This document shows, in pieces, positions 8,059 to 13,992 of a stretch of 13,992 nt of DNA; the stretch's first letter is position 1, and every line of letters starts with the position of its first letter. The DNA comes from Alphaproteobacteria bacterium (lineage in GTDB: Bacteria; Pseudomonadota; Alphaproteobacteria; UBA828). The position numbers were made by a program, and so were the translations under genes. The stretch covers positions 1 through 13,992 of the forward strand of contig JABJCZ010000039.1 in NCBI GenBank assembly GCA_018668475.1, written 5' to 3'. The notes under the pieces were generated by a model, which was not told the DNA's origin, made no database searches, and worked only from the letters and a program-made list of their open reading frames with translations.

Positions 8059-8675
8059 ATCTCGATGGTCTCCACGGTCACATTGGTATTGGTGTATACG
8101 CAAATTTCGGCGGCAATGGCCATGGCGCGAAGGGCGATCTTCTCGGCGTCAAATCCGTCGATATCCGCAAGCGCACGTGCAGCTGACAGCGCATAGGAGC
8201 CGCCGGAGCCAATGCCGATCAACCCGCCCTCTGGCTCCAGCACATCGCCCTGGCCGGTGAGCACCAGTGAAACCTCGGCATCCGCCACTGCCATCATGGC
8301 TTCGAGCCGGCGCAGATACCGATCGGTGCGCCAGTCCTTGGCAAGCTCCACACAGGCCCGGGTTAACTGGCCGGGGTGCTGCTCAAGCTTGGCTTCCAGG
8401 CGCTCAAGCAGCGTAAAAGCGTCGGCGGTCGCGCCGGCGAAACCGACGATGACCGACCCATCACCCAGGCGCCGCACTTTGCGGGCGTTGGCCTTGATAA
8501 CCGTAGGCCCGAGCGAAACCTGACCGTCGCCGGCGATGATTACCTTGTTGCCTTTGCGCACGGAAAGAATGGTCGTGCCATGCCATGACGGCGAAGCTGC
8601 GGGGGTATCGGAAATGAGCAGGGTCTCCTTGGTCTGCAATGAGGTCGTCAGCGCAATTGTCGGCGCGGTCGTCAT
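8055..8675 (-). CDS. hslV: ATP-dependent protease peptidase subunit HslV (ClpQ)
   Basis: HslV is the proteasome-beta-like threonine peptidase that pairs with HslU. The core [12 protein letters not shown] contains the N-terminal nucleophile Thr released by processing, followed by [24 protein letters not shown] and [17 protein letters not shown]. The coordinates given use the only in-frame ATG, which yields 206 residues with ~33 before the catalytic Thr. That ATG has no visible Shine-Dalgarno. Twenty codons downstream an ATT codon (8615-8613) follows AAGGAG by nine bases and would give an N-terminus (M)[14 protein letters not shown], about 186 aa, much like other alphaproteobacterial HslV. I think the real start is probably there. 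Either start is removed on maturation. The gene is divergent from hisB. Confidence 0.96.
   Translation of the reverse strand: MTTAPTIALTTSLQTKETLLISDTPAASPSWHGTTILSVRKGNKVIIAGDGQVSLGPTVIKANARKVRRLGDGSVIVGFAGATADAFTLLERLEAKLEQHPGQLTRACVELAKDWRTDRYLRRLEAMMAVADAEVSLVLTGQGDVLEPEGGLIGIGSGGSYALSAARALADIDGFDAEKIALRAMAIAAEICVYTNTNVTVETIEI
8625..8630 (-). promoter_or_regulatory. Strong Shine-Dalgarno inside the 5' part of the hslV frame
   Basis: On the minus strand AAGGAG occupies 8630-8625. The codon nine bases downstream is ATT (8615-8613), in frame with hslV. CTG and CTC codons also lie between them, but at short spacings of three and six bases. This site is the best ribosome binding sequence near the hslV 5' end and decides the start question discussed under hslV. 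Confidence 0.55.
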
Positions 8676-8713
8676 CGGGTTGGCAGTGCGCGCTGGTTGG
8701 TAAGCGCGACCCT

Positions 8714-8744
8714 ACCATGTGGTGATTGCGCGCCCGGGGTCAAG
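8714..8744 (-). promoter_or_regulatory. Candidate hslVU promoter
   Basis: On the minus strand CTTGACC (8744-8738) contains TTGACC, a good -35 element. CATGGT (8719-8714) lies 18 bases downstream, matching only three of six -10 positions. CTTG is also the core of alphaproteobacterial heat-shock (RpoH) -35 elements, which would suit hslVU, but the downstream part does not fit that consensus well. Treat as tentative. Confidence 0.28.
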
Positions 8745-8752
8745 GCACGCCC

Positions 8753-8782
8753 TTGCCAGACGCCAAGCGGCTGGCGAATAAA
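8753..8782 (+). promoter_or_regulatory. Candidate his-operon promoter before hisB
   Basis: TTGCCA (8753-8758, five of six to TTGACA) and AATAAA (8777-8782, four of six to TATAAT) are separated by 18 bases, about 60 bases before the hisB start. I see no histidine-rich leader peptide or attenuator hairpin between this point and hisB. Tentative, but correctly placed and oriented. Confidence 0.3.
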
Positions 8783-8842
8783 GACATATCCTGCTAAAAG
8801 GCCAGCGCACATATCCGGAACATCGGGCGCGGAGCCCTAGCT

Positions 8843-9460
8843 ATGAAGATGCCGTCACGTAGCGCCCGTGTTGAGCGGGCGACAAAAGAGACCAGCGTTA
8901 CCGCCGAGATCAATCTCGACGGCACTGGCGTCTATGACATCAAGACCGGCATTGGCTTCTTCGATCACATGCTGGAGCAGTTGTCGCGCCATAGCCTGAT
9001 CGATCTGACCGTTCGGGCCGAAGGCGATATCGATGTGACCCACCACCACACGGTGGAGGATACCGGCTTGGTCATTGGTGAGGCGCTCTCCAAGGCATTG
9101 GGCGACCGGCGTGGCATTTGCCGCTATGGGTCTGCGCTGGTGCCGATGGACGAAACCCTGAGCCAGGTGGCGCTCGACGCCAGCAACCGTCCCTACCTTG
9201 TGTGGCGCGTGGCGTTTGCCCGCCCGCGCCTTGATGACATGGATACCGAGCACTTCAAGGAGTGGTTTCAGGCGTTCTCTCAGACCGGGGGCCTGACGCT
9301 CCATGTCGAGAATTTTTATGGCGAGAACAGCCACCACATCATTGAGTCCTGCTACAAGGCGCTCGCCCGCGCCCTTCGGGCGGCAATCGAGATGGACCCG
9401 CGTGCCGGCCAGGCCGTGCCTTCGACAAAAGGCACGCTTGGCGGGAATACCGAGGCTTGA
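8843..9460 (+). CDS. hisB: Imidazoleglycerol-phosphate dehydratase HisB
   Basis: HisB dehydrates imidazole-glycerol phosphate to imidazole-acetol phosphate in histidine synthesis. The 205-residue protein is the monofunctional form, without the phosphatase domain fused in E. coli. The metal-binding motifs are present: DHMLEQ (41-46), HHHTVED (67-73) and ENSHHIIES (161-169), with the repeated alpha/beta half-domains expected for this Mn-dependent enzyme. ATG 8843 has GGAG at 8831-8834 with eight-base spacing; a second ATG at 8849 is less well placed. It is the first gene of the his cluster and diverges from hslV. The next gene starts three bases after its stop. Confidence 0.97.
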   Translation: MKMPSRSARVERATKETSVTAEINLDGTGVYDIKTGIGFFDHMLEQLSRHSLIDLTVRAEGDIDVTHHHTVEDTGLVIGEALSKALGDRRGICRYGSALVPMDETLSQVALDASNRPYLVWRVAFARPRLDDMDTEHFKEWFQAFSQTGGLTLHVENFYGENSHHIIESCYKALARALRAAIEMDPRAGQAVPSTKGTLGGNTEA

Positions 9461-9463
9461 ACC

Positions 9464-9955
9464 ATGCGCTATTACCGTGTGTTTTTGCCTCGCCCGTCAG
9501 GGGGAGATGACGGCGCCGTTTTTTCCGGCCACGGTGTTTCCCTGGCTGATGCCGAGCTGGTGCGTGAAGGTTTCAACTGGCTCGCGTGCGTTTTCTCCGT
9601 GTTCTGGGCAATTGGCAATGGTCTGTGGCTAACCGCGCTGGCCATGGTGGCTGGTCTCGTCGTGCTGGTAGGGGTGCCGGAGATTGTCGGCCTCGACACG
9701 GCAAGCCGGGTCATTCTGCTGGTGGGCTACGCCATTCTCTGTGGCATGAGCGGCAATGACCTGCTGTCCATGGCGCTCTCCAGTCGTGGCTTCCGGCTGG
9801 TAGCCGTAGTTGCGGCGCGGGATCGCGCTTCAGCCGTTATTCGGTTTGCAGAATGTGGCATTGCCCCGGCCGATGACGCCCGTGCTGAGTCGGAGGCAGC
9901 CTTGCGCCGCCCGGCCGCACTTGATCTTGGGCCAAGCCCCGGTTTCTGGTCATGA
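9464..9955 (+). CDS. DUF2628 membrane protein in the his operon
   Basis: This 163-residue protein begins MRYYRVFLPRP and resembles DUF2628 proteins, which are found between hisB and hisH in other alphaproteobacteria. After a short soluble start with LADAELVREGFNWLACVF, two hydrophobic segments (about 38-70 and 78-98) predict an inner-membrane protein. A cytoplasmic-looking tail follows, containing GFRLVAVVAARDRASAVIRF and a low-complexity Ala/Asp-rich end. No catalytic motif is visible. It starts three bases after hisB and overlaps hisH by ATGA, so it is almost certainly co-translated with them. No function in histidine synthesis is established; the family assignment is from memory of the motif and position. 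Confidence 0.8.
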   Translation: MRYYRVFLPRPSGGDDGAVFSGHGVSLADAELVREGFNWLACVFSVFWAIGNGLWLTALAMVAGLVVLVGVPEIVGLDTASRVILLVGYAILCGMSGNDLLSMALSSRGFRLVAVVAARDRASAVIRFAECGIAPADDARAESEAALRRPAALDLGPSPGFWS

Positions 9956-10593
9956 CCGTCGCTATTATTGACTACGGCTCGGGCAACTTGCGCTCGGCAG
10001 CCAAAGCCTTTGAGCGCGCTGCTGCGGAGGCTGGCGGCGGTATGACCGTGCGCGTTACGTCCGACGCCGATGATCTTGCCTCGGCGAGCCACATTGTTTT
10101 GCCCGGCGTTGGCGCGTTTGCTGATTGCCGGCGCGGTGTCGAGGCGCTTCCGGGAATGCGCGACGCTCTTGAAGAGGCGGTGCGCAATATCGGAAAACCG
10201 TTTTTAGGTATCTGTGTTGGTATGCAGTTGATGGCCCGTGTCGGGCGGGAATATGGCGACCATGAGGGGTTTGGCTGGCTCGATGCGGAAGTCGTGGCGC
10301 TAACGCCGGATGATGCCGCGCTGAAAATACCGCATATGGGCTGGAATGAACTTGCCATAGCAGGTACGCACCCTGTGTTGAACGGTATTGCACCCGGGTC
10401 TCACGCCTATTTTGTGCACAGCTACCACATGGCCTGCGCCAATCCTGCGGACCTTGTGGCCTCGGTTGAGTATGGTGGGCCCATTGCAGCCGTAGTCGGG
10501 CGTGACAATATTGTAGGCACTCAGTTTCACCCGGAGAAAAGCCAGGCTACGGGCCTACGGCTGATTAGCAATTTTCTGGCCTGGCGGCCCTGA
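9952..10593 (+). CDS. hisH: Imidazole glycerol phosphate synthase glutaminase subunit HisH
   Basis: HisH is the class I glutamine amidotransferase that supplies ammonia to HisF. The 213-residue protein shows VAIIDYGSGNLRS at the start, the oxyanion strand LPGVGAF (50-56), nucleophile Cys88 in GICVGMQLM and the His193-Glu195 pair in GTQFHPEKSQ. The triad is complete and the length normal. The ATG overlaps the DUF2628 stop (ATGA). Its partner hisF lies two genes downstream, with a GNAT gene and hisA between them. Confidence 0.97.
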   Translation: MTVAIIDYGSGNLRSAAKAFERAAAEAGGGMTVRVTSDADDLASASHIVLPGVGAFADCRRGVEALPGMRDALEEAVRNIGKPFLGICVGMQLMARVGREYGDHEGFGWLDAEVVALTPDDAALKIPHMGWNELAIAGTHPVLNGIAPGSHAYFVHSYHMACANPADLVASVEYGGPIAAVVGRDNIVGTQFHPEKSQATGLRLISNFLAWRP

Positions 10594-10605
10594 GGACGAA
10601 CGGAA

Positions 10606-11127
10606 ATGGCGCGCGTTGACGTTGAACGACCAGAGAAACTGAAAAATCGAGAGCTGGGCGAGCTGTGTGAAGCGGCTGCCGGCGCAATTGATGATGGCGC
10701 CGGCTTCGGCTGGATCAACGCGCCTGAACGTGACGTGTTCGAGCGCTATTGGCGTGGTGTGATGATGGTGCCGGAACGCGCGCTATTTATTGGCCGGCTG
10801 GACGGTGTTGTTGCTGGTTCCGTGCAGCTCGTCTCTTTGCCGGTGCAAAAAGAAGCGTGGCGCCACGGCTGTCAGATCGACACACATTTTGTGGCGCCCT
10901 GGGCGCGGGGTCACGGCCTTGCCCGCGCATTGATGGAAGCGGCGGAAGTCGAAGCCCGCGACAAGGGGTTCAGGGTGATCAACCTGTCGGTTCGGAAAAC
11001 CCAGGATGTTGCAATCAAGCTGTATGAATCATTGGGGTTCGCGCGCTGGGGCACCAACCCGACCTACGCCATGATCAAAGGTGAAATGGTGCCCGGCCAC
11101 TTTTATGTCAAAGACCTTGAAGGATGA
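10606..11127 (+). CDS. GNAT-family N-acetyltransferase in the his operon
   Basis: This 173-residue protein is a single GNAT domain. Motif A is clear: [18 protein letters not shown], with the acetyl-CoA pyrophosphate loop RGHGLA at 101-106. The following [21 protein letters not shown] is the typical motif B region where a Tyr near the C-terminus often acts as general acid. The substrate is unknown; nothing in the sequence points to a histidine intermediate. It lies 12 bases after hisH and just before hisA (GTG start seven bases past its stop). I recall GNAT genes at this place in other alphaproteobacterial his clusters, so it is probably an old part of the operon rather than a recent insertion. 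Confidence 0.88.
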   Translation: MARVDVERPEKLKNRELGELCEAAAGAIDDGAGFGWINAPERDVFERYWRGVMMVPERALFIGRLDGVVAGSVQLVSLPVQKEAWRHGCQIDTHFVAPWARGHGLARALMEAAEVEARDKGFRVINLSVRKTQDVAIKLYESLGFARWGTNPTYAMIKGEMVPGHFYVKDLEG

Positions 11128-11134
11128 TGGCCTC

Positions 11135-11860
11135 GTGATTCTATTTCCTGCCATTGATCTGAAAGACGGCCAGTGCGTGCGGCTCGTGAAGGGCGAAATG
11201 GATCAGGTCACCGTCTTTAATGACGACCCGGCGGATCAGGCCCGCGCGTTCGTGCAGGCCGGGTTCACGTGGATTCATGTGGTCGATCTGAACGGGGCCT
11301 TTGCCGGTGAGCCCGTCAACGCGTCTGCGGTCGAGGCCGTGATCGAGGCAATCGATATGCCGGTTCAGCTTGGCGGTGGCATTCGCGATATGGCGACCGC
11401 TGCCGCCTGGCTTGAGAAAGGCATCTCGCGCATTGTGCTTGGCACGGCGGCAGTGAAGGACCCGGCGTTTGTGCGCGAGGCTTGCGCCATGTTCCCCGAT
11501 CAGGTCGCTGTTGGCATTGATGCGCGTGGTGGTCGCGTTGCCGTCGAGGGGTGGGCCGAAACATCAGACATGCTGGCGATTGATCTCGCCCGCGCGTTCG
11601 AGGACGTCGGCGTAGCCGCTATTATCTACACCGACATCGACCGCGATGGTGCGCTTGAAGGTGTCAATGCGACGGCTACGGCCGAGCTTGCCCGCGCCGT
11701 TCAAACGCCGGTTATCGCGTCCGGCGGCGTGGCGTCGCTCGCTGATCTGGAAGCGCTGTTGGTCCACGAAGCTGATGGCATCATGGGCGTTATTTCAGGC
11801 CGCGCGATTTACGATGGCCGGCTTGACCCCACCGCCGCTCTCGCACTGTTGGCCGGTTGA
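11135..11860 (+). CDS. hisA: Phosphoribosylformimino-5-aminoimidazole carboxamide ribotide isomerase HisA
   Basis: HisA isomerises ProFAR to PRFAR on a beta-alpha barrel. The 241-residue product has catalytic Asp8 in [14 protein letters not shown] and Asp129 in [15 protein letters not shown]. Phosphate-binding loops LGGGIR and IASGGV are present, as is IYTDIDRDG. The frame stays open upstream, but GTG 11135 gives the standard N-terminus [12 protein letters not shown] and has AAGGA at 11120-11124; earlier in-frame ATGs (11081, 11105) lie inside the GNAT gene and would add an atypical extension. Translational coupling to the GNAT gene is likely. Confidence 0.96.
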   Translation: MILFPAIDLKDGQCVRLVKGEMDQVTVFNDDPADQARAFVQAGFTWIHVVDLNGAFAGEPVNASAVEAVIEAIDMPVQLGGGIRDMATAAAWLEKGISRIVLGTAAVKDPAFVREACAMFPDQVAVGIDARGGRVAVEGWAETSDMLAIDLARAFEDVGVAAIIYTDIDRDGALEGVNATATAELARAVQTPVIASGGVASLADLEALLVHEADGIMGVISGRAIYDGRLDPTAALALLAG

Positions 11861-11876
11861 CGGGACCCGCCTGGCA

Positions 11877-12635
11877 ATGCTGAAAATGCGCGTCATTCCG
11901 TGCCTTGATGTGCACGACGGACGGGTCGTCAAAGGCGTCAACTTTGTTGATCTGGTGGATGCTGGCGACCCGGTTGAGCAGGCCCGGGTGTATGACGCAC
12001 AAGGGGCCGACGAGCTTTGCTTCCTCGATATCACGGCATCGGTTGAAGGCCGCGATACGCTCTACGATGTAGTGGCGCGCACTGCCGAGCAATGCTTCAT
12101 GCCGTTGACCGTTGGTGGTGGCGTTCGGGCGGTGGAGGATGTTCGCAAGTTGTTGCTGGCGGGCGCCGACAAGGTATCGATCAATACGGCTGCCGTGCAT
12201 CACCCCGAGTTCGTATCCGAAGCCTCCGAAAAATTCGGCAACCAGTGCATTGTTGTTGCCATTGATGCCAAGCGGGTTGGCCCCGGCAAGTTCGAGATTT
12301 TTACCCACGGTGGGCGCAACCCCACGGGCATTGATGCCGTCGCCTGGGCGCAGCGTATGGCGGCCAACGGCGCTGGCGAAATCCTGCTGACCTCGATGGA
12401 TCGCGATGGCACCGGCGACGGATTTGATATCGAGTTGACCCGTGCGGTGGCGGATGCGGTGCCCGTGCCGGTCATCGCCTCGGGTGGCGTGGGCACGCTT
12501 GATCATATGGTTGAAGGCATACGCGATGGTCACGCGACCGCCGTGCTTGCCGCCTCAATTTTTCACTTCGGCACGTTTTCCATCGCCGATACAAAAACAC
12601 ATATGGCGGACGCCGGGCTCGCGGTGCGCCTCTGA
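11877..12635 (+). CDS. hisF: Imidazole glycerol phosphate synthase cyclase subunit HisF
   Basis: HisF uses ammonia from HisH to convert PRFAR into imidazole-glycerol phosphate and AICAR. The 252-residue barrel has catalytic Asp11 in [16 protein letters not shown] and Asp130 in VVAIDAKR. It also has phosphate loops TVGGGVR and IASGGVG, plus [18 protein letters not shown] 11877 gives [12 protein letters not shown], the usual N-terminus; an ATG three codons later is also possible. The open frame extending back to 11646 lies over hisA in another frame and is not coding. It follows hisA by 16 bases. Confidence 0.97.
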   Translation: MLKMRVIPCLDVHDGRVVKGVNFVDLVDAGDPVEQARVYDAQGADELCFLDITASVEGRDTLYDVVARTAEQCFMPLTVGGGVRAVEDVRKLLLAGADKVSINTAAVHHPEFVSEASEKFGNQCIVVAIDAKRVGPGKFEIFTHGGRNPTGIDAVAWAQRMAANGAGEILLTSMDRDGTGDGFDIELTRAVADAVPVPVIASGGVGTLDHMVEGIRDGHATAVLAASIFHFGTFSIADTKTHMADAGLAVRL

Positions 12636-12678
12636 TTGGTCCATGATCGAGGGCCAGCAGTATCCGGGAGAGTTGATC

Positions 12679-13026
12679 ATGAGTGATACATCCAGCTTCG
12701 GCGCAAGCCTCGAAGCCCTGTTTCAGACCATCGAGGCGCGCAAGGGCGCTGATGCCTCCAGTTCCTATACTGCCCGGCTACTCGCTGAGGGGCCGGATCG
12801 TCTCGCGCAGAAAGTTGGCGAGGAAGCTGTGGAACTGGTCATTGCGGCGGCCCAGCGTGATGGCAAGAGCGCCGTCTCCGAAAGTGCTGATCTGCTGTAT
12901 CACCTGGCCGTGCTGTGGTCTTCGCTTGGTATTGCCCCGTCCGACGTTGCCGCCGCGCTGGATGACCGGCGTGGTGTTTCCGGTCTGGATGAAAAAAAGA
13001 GCCGTGCAACCAACAATCAAGAGTGA
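12679..13026 (+). CDS. hisE: Phosphoribosyl-ATP pyrophosphatase HisE
   Basis: HisE hydrolyses phosphoribosyl-ATP to phosphoribosyl-AMP and pyrophosphate. The 115-residue all-helical MazG-like protein carries the metal-binding helices KVGEEAVELVIAA and ESADLLYHLAVLW. It is a stand-alone HisE with no fused HisI domain, as usual in alphaproteobacteria. ATG 12679 has GGGAGA at 12666-12671 with seven-base spacing; an in-frame ATG at 12643 would add 12 residues with no clear ribosome site. The HIT gene start overlaps or closely follows the stop. Confidence 0.95.
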   Translation: MSDTSSFGASLEALFQTIEARKGADASSSYTARLLAEGPDRLAQKVGEEAVELVIAAAQRDGKSAVSESADLLYHLAVLWSSLGIAPSDVAAALDDRRGVSGLDEKKSRATNNQE

Positions 13027-13031
13027 TGATC

Positions 13032-13394
13032 ATGGCCTACGATAGCGACAACATCTTCGCCAAAATTCTGCGTGGCGAAATTCCTAATAACACTGTGTTT
13101 GAGGATGACGAGGTGTTGGCGTTTCATGACATCGCGCCGCAGGCGCCTGTCCACGTGCTGGTCATTCCCAAGGGCGAGTATGTGTCCGCCGATGATTTTG
13201 TGCGCGATGCACCGGCCGATGTGGTCGGGCGCTTCTTCGCCCGCGTTGGTGAGGTCGCCCGCTCGTTGGGCCTGGCTGATGACGGCTACCGCCTCATCGC
13301 CAACACGGGCGCGCACGGCGGCCAGGAAGTCCCCCACTTCCACATGCACATATGTGGCGGCCAGCAGCTCGGTCGCATGCTGCCGAAGGGTTAG
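13032..13394 (+). CDS. HIT-family purine nucleoside phosphoramidase-like protein
   Basis: This 120-residue HIT protein resembles HinT-type hydrolases, which cleave adenosine phosphoramidates and related nucleotides. The start is typical (DNIFAKILRGEIPN), the core is VLVIPKGEY, and the catalytic histidine triad is HFHMH (His102, 104, 106) preceded by GGQEVPHF. ATG 13032 has AAGAG at 13019-13023 with eight-base spacing; ATG 13026 overlaps the hisE stop (TGATG) and would add two residues. It is probably the last gene of the his transcript and converges on the comM-like gene. A link to adenylated or phosphoribosyl-AMP intermediates is speculation. Confidence 0.92.
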   Translation: MAYDSDNIFAKILRGEIPNNTVFEDDEVLAFHDIAPQAPVHVLVIPKGEYVSADDFVRDAPADVVGRFFARVGEVARSLGLADDGYRLIANTGAHGGQEVPHFHMHICGGQQLGRMLPKG

Positions 13395-13399
13395 TCGAG

Positions 13400-13433
13400 C
13401 CTGAGCGCCGCCGGCAGCACGCCGACCCTCAGG
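13400..13433. repeat. Short inverted repeat between convergent genes
   Basis: CCTGAG (13400-13405) and CTCAGG (13428-13433) are a perfect 6-bp inverted repeat around a 22-base GC-rich centre. It sits between the HIT stop and overlaps the stop of the comM-like gene. The inner bases do not extend the stem and there is no T-run on either side, so a bidirectional terminator is possible but weakly supported. Confidence 0.3.
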
Positions 13434-13992
13434 CCCCCGGATTAATGCGGCGGTAGGATAGCGCTTCGGCGATGTGGGGGCGGGAGACGGTGGCTTCGCC
13501 TGCAAGGTCTGCCAGGGTGCGGGCGACGCGCATGACCCGGTGATACCCGCGAGCAGACAGACGCATTTTCTCCATCGCTTCGCCCAGCAGTTTGCGCCCG
13601 CCGTCGTCCGGCGTGGCGATCCGGTCCAGCAGCTCGCCCTCGGCTTCGGCATTGGTGCGCACGCGTGGCCAGGCGCCATCGGCTTCAAAGCGGGCGCGCT
13701 GCACATCGCGCGCACGGGCGACCCGCGCGGCGACCTCGGCTGAGCCTTCCGCCGGTGGCGGCAGGGCCAGGTCGGTGGCTGAGAGTTCCGGCACATCGAC
13801 GTGCAGATCAATACGGTCATAAAGCGGGCCCGAGATGCGGGCCTGATAATCGGTGCCGCATTTTGGCACGCGGGAGCATGCCCGGCTTGCGTCTGCCAGA
13901 TACCCGCAGCGGCAAGGGTTCATGGCCGCGACGAGCTGGAAGCGCGCGGGATACGTAATGTGCGCATTGGCGCGGGCGATCATCACCCGCCC
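13429..13992 (-). CDS. comM: YifB/ComM family Mg-chelatase-like AAA+ ATPase, C-terminal part (5' end beyond the window)
   Basis: The frame is open from the right edge and ends in TGA at 13429, giving 187 residues of the C-terminal part. It starts within the ATPase domain: ARANAHITYPARFQLVAAMN, then the Cys-rich PCRCG...CSRVPKCG and RISGPLYDRIDLHVDVP, where the Arg-containing segment belongs to the AAA+ fold. The rest is the Mg_chelatase C-terminal helical domain (SARGYHRVMRVARTLADLAG, HIAEALSYR). Walker A and B and the N-terminal Lon-like domain must lie to the right of the window. ComM is a hexameric helicase that promotes branch migration during transformation in other bacteria. It converges on the HIT gene. 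Confidence 0.93.
   Translation of the reverse strand, partial: GRVMIARANAHITYPARFQLVAAMNPCRCGYLADASRACSRVPKCGTDYQARISGPLYDRIDLHVDVPELSATDLALPPPAEGSAEVAARVARARDVQRARFEADGAWPRVRTNAEAEGELLDRIATPDDGGRKLLGEAMEKMRLSARGYHRVMRVARTLADLAGEATVSRPHIAEALSYRRINPGA

Noticed and set aside
8783..8842. his leader peptide and attenuator before hisB
   Set aside because: No short histidine-rich frame and no terminator-like hairpin with a T-run could be found in this stretch.
11790..12533. Minus-strand open frame of 247 codons opposite hisF
   Set aside because: It lies wholly antisense to the clear hisF and the end of hisA, with no recognisable domain or supported start.
13017..13820. Long minus-strand open frame of 267 codons across the HIT gene and comM region
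   Set aside because: It is antisense to the HIT gene and out of frame with the true ComM-like protein on the same strand; its translation is Pro/Arg/Ala-rich with no recognisable family, as expected for a GC-rich shadow frame.

Overview
The window looks like ordinary chromosome from an alphaproteobacterium. The evidence is gene order and protein style: a Tim44-type protein followed by mltA, an Smr protein with a TGKG motif, divergent hslVU and hisB, and a his run hisB-DUF2628-hisH-GNAT-hisA-hisF-hisE followed by a HIT protein. A Rhodospirillales-like lineage is my best guess from protein resemblance alone. The DNA is GC-rich (roughly 60% by eye). I saw no IS element, phage gene, CRISPR array, tRNA or rRNA. 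There is no gene-free stretch over 300 bases; the longest gap is the ~170-base hslV/hisB divergent region.

Layout, left to right. Bases 1-54 are the last codons of a Tim44-like protein. mltA (cell-wall lytic transglycosylase, lipoprotein) follows. Next is a compact lactate-utilisation cluster, lutA-lutB-lutB-lutC (1358-5711), whose genes overlap or nearly touch. It is unusual in carrying two complete LutB paralogues in tandem. An Smr-domain gene and a small DUF1232 membrane protein gene end this rightward block at 6676. On the opposite strand, hslV and hslU encode the two-part ATP-dependent protease, with hslU overlapping the hslV stop. From the shared upstream region the his cluster runs rightward (8843-13026): hisB, a DUF2628 membrane protein, hisH, a GNAT acetyltransferase, hisA, hisF and hisE, then a HIT-family hydrolase gene overlapping or abutting hisE. 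The last feature, on the minus strand, is the 3' part of a ComM/YifB-type AAA+ gene that runs off the right edge.

How they work together. LutA, LutB and LutC form the known iron-sulfur/LUD-domain system for oxidising L-lactate to pyruvate; no permease or regulator gene is beside them. HisE, HisA, HisH-HisF and HisB cover the middle of histidine synthesis from phosphoribosyl-ATP to imidazole-acetol phosphate; hisG, hisI, hisC and hisD are not here. HslU unfolds substrates for HslV.

The points most worth a second look are the duplicated lutB, an HslV start that fits a non-AUG (ATT) codon with a strong Shine-Dalgarno inside the longer ATG-initiated frame, and the two poorly understood genes (DUF2628, GNAT) tightly embedded in the his cluster. 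I found no convincing wholly new system.
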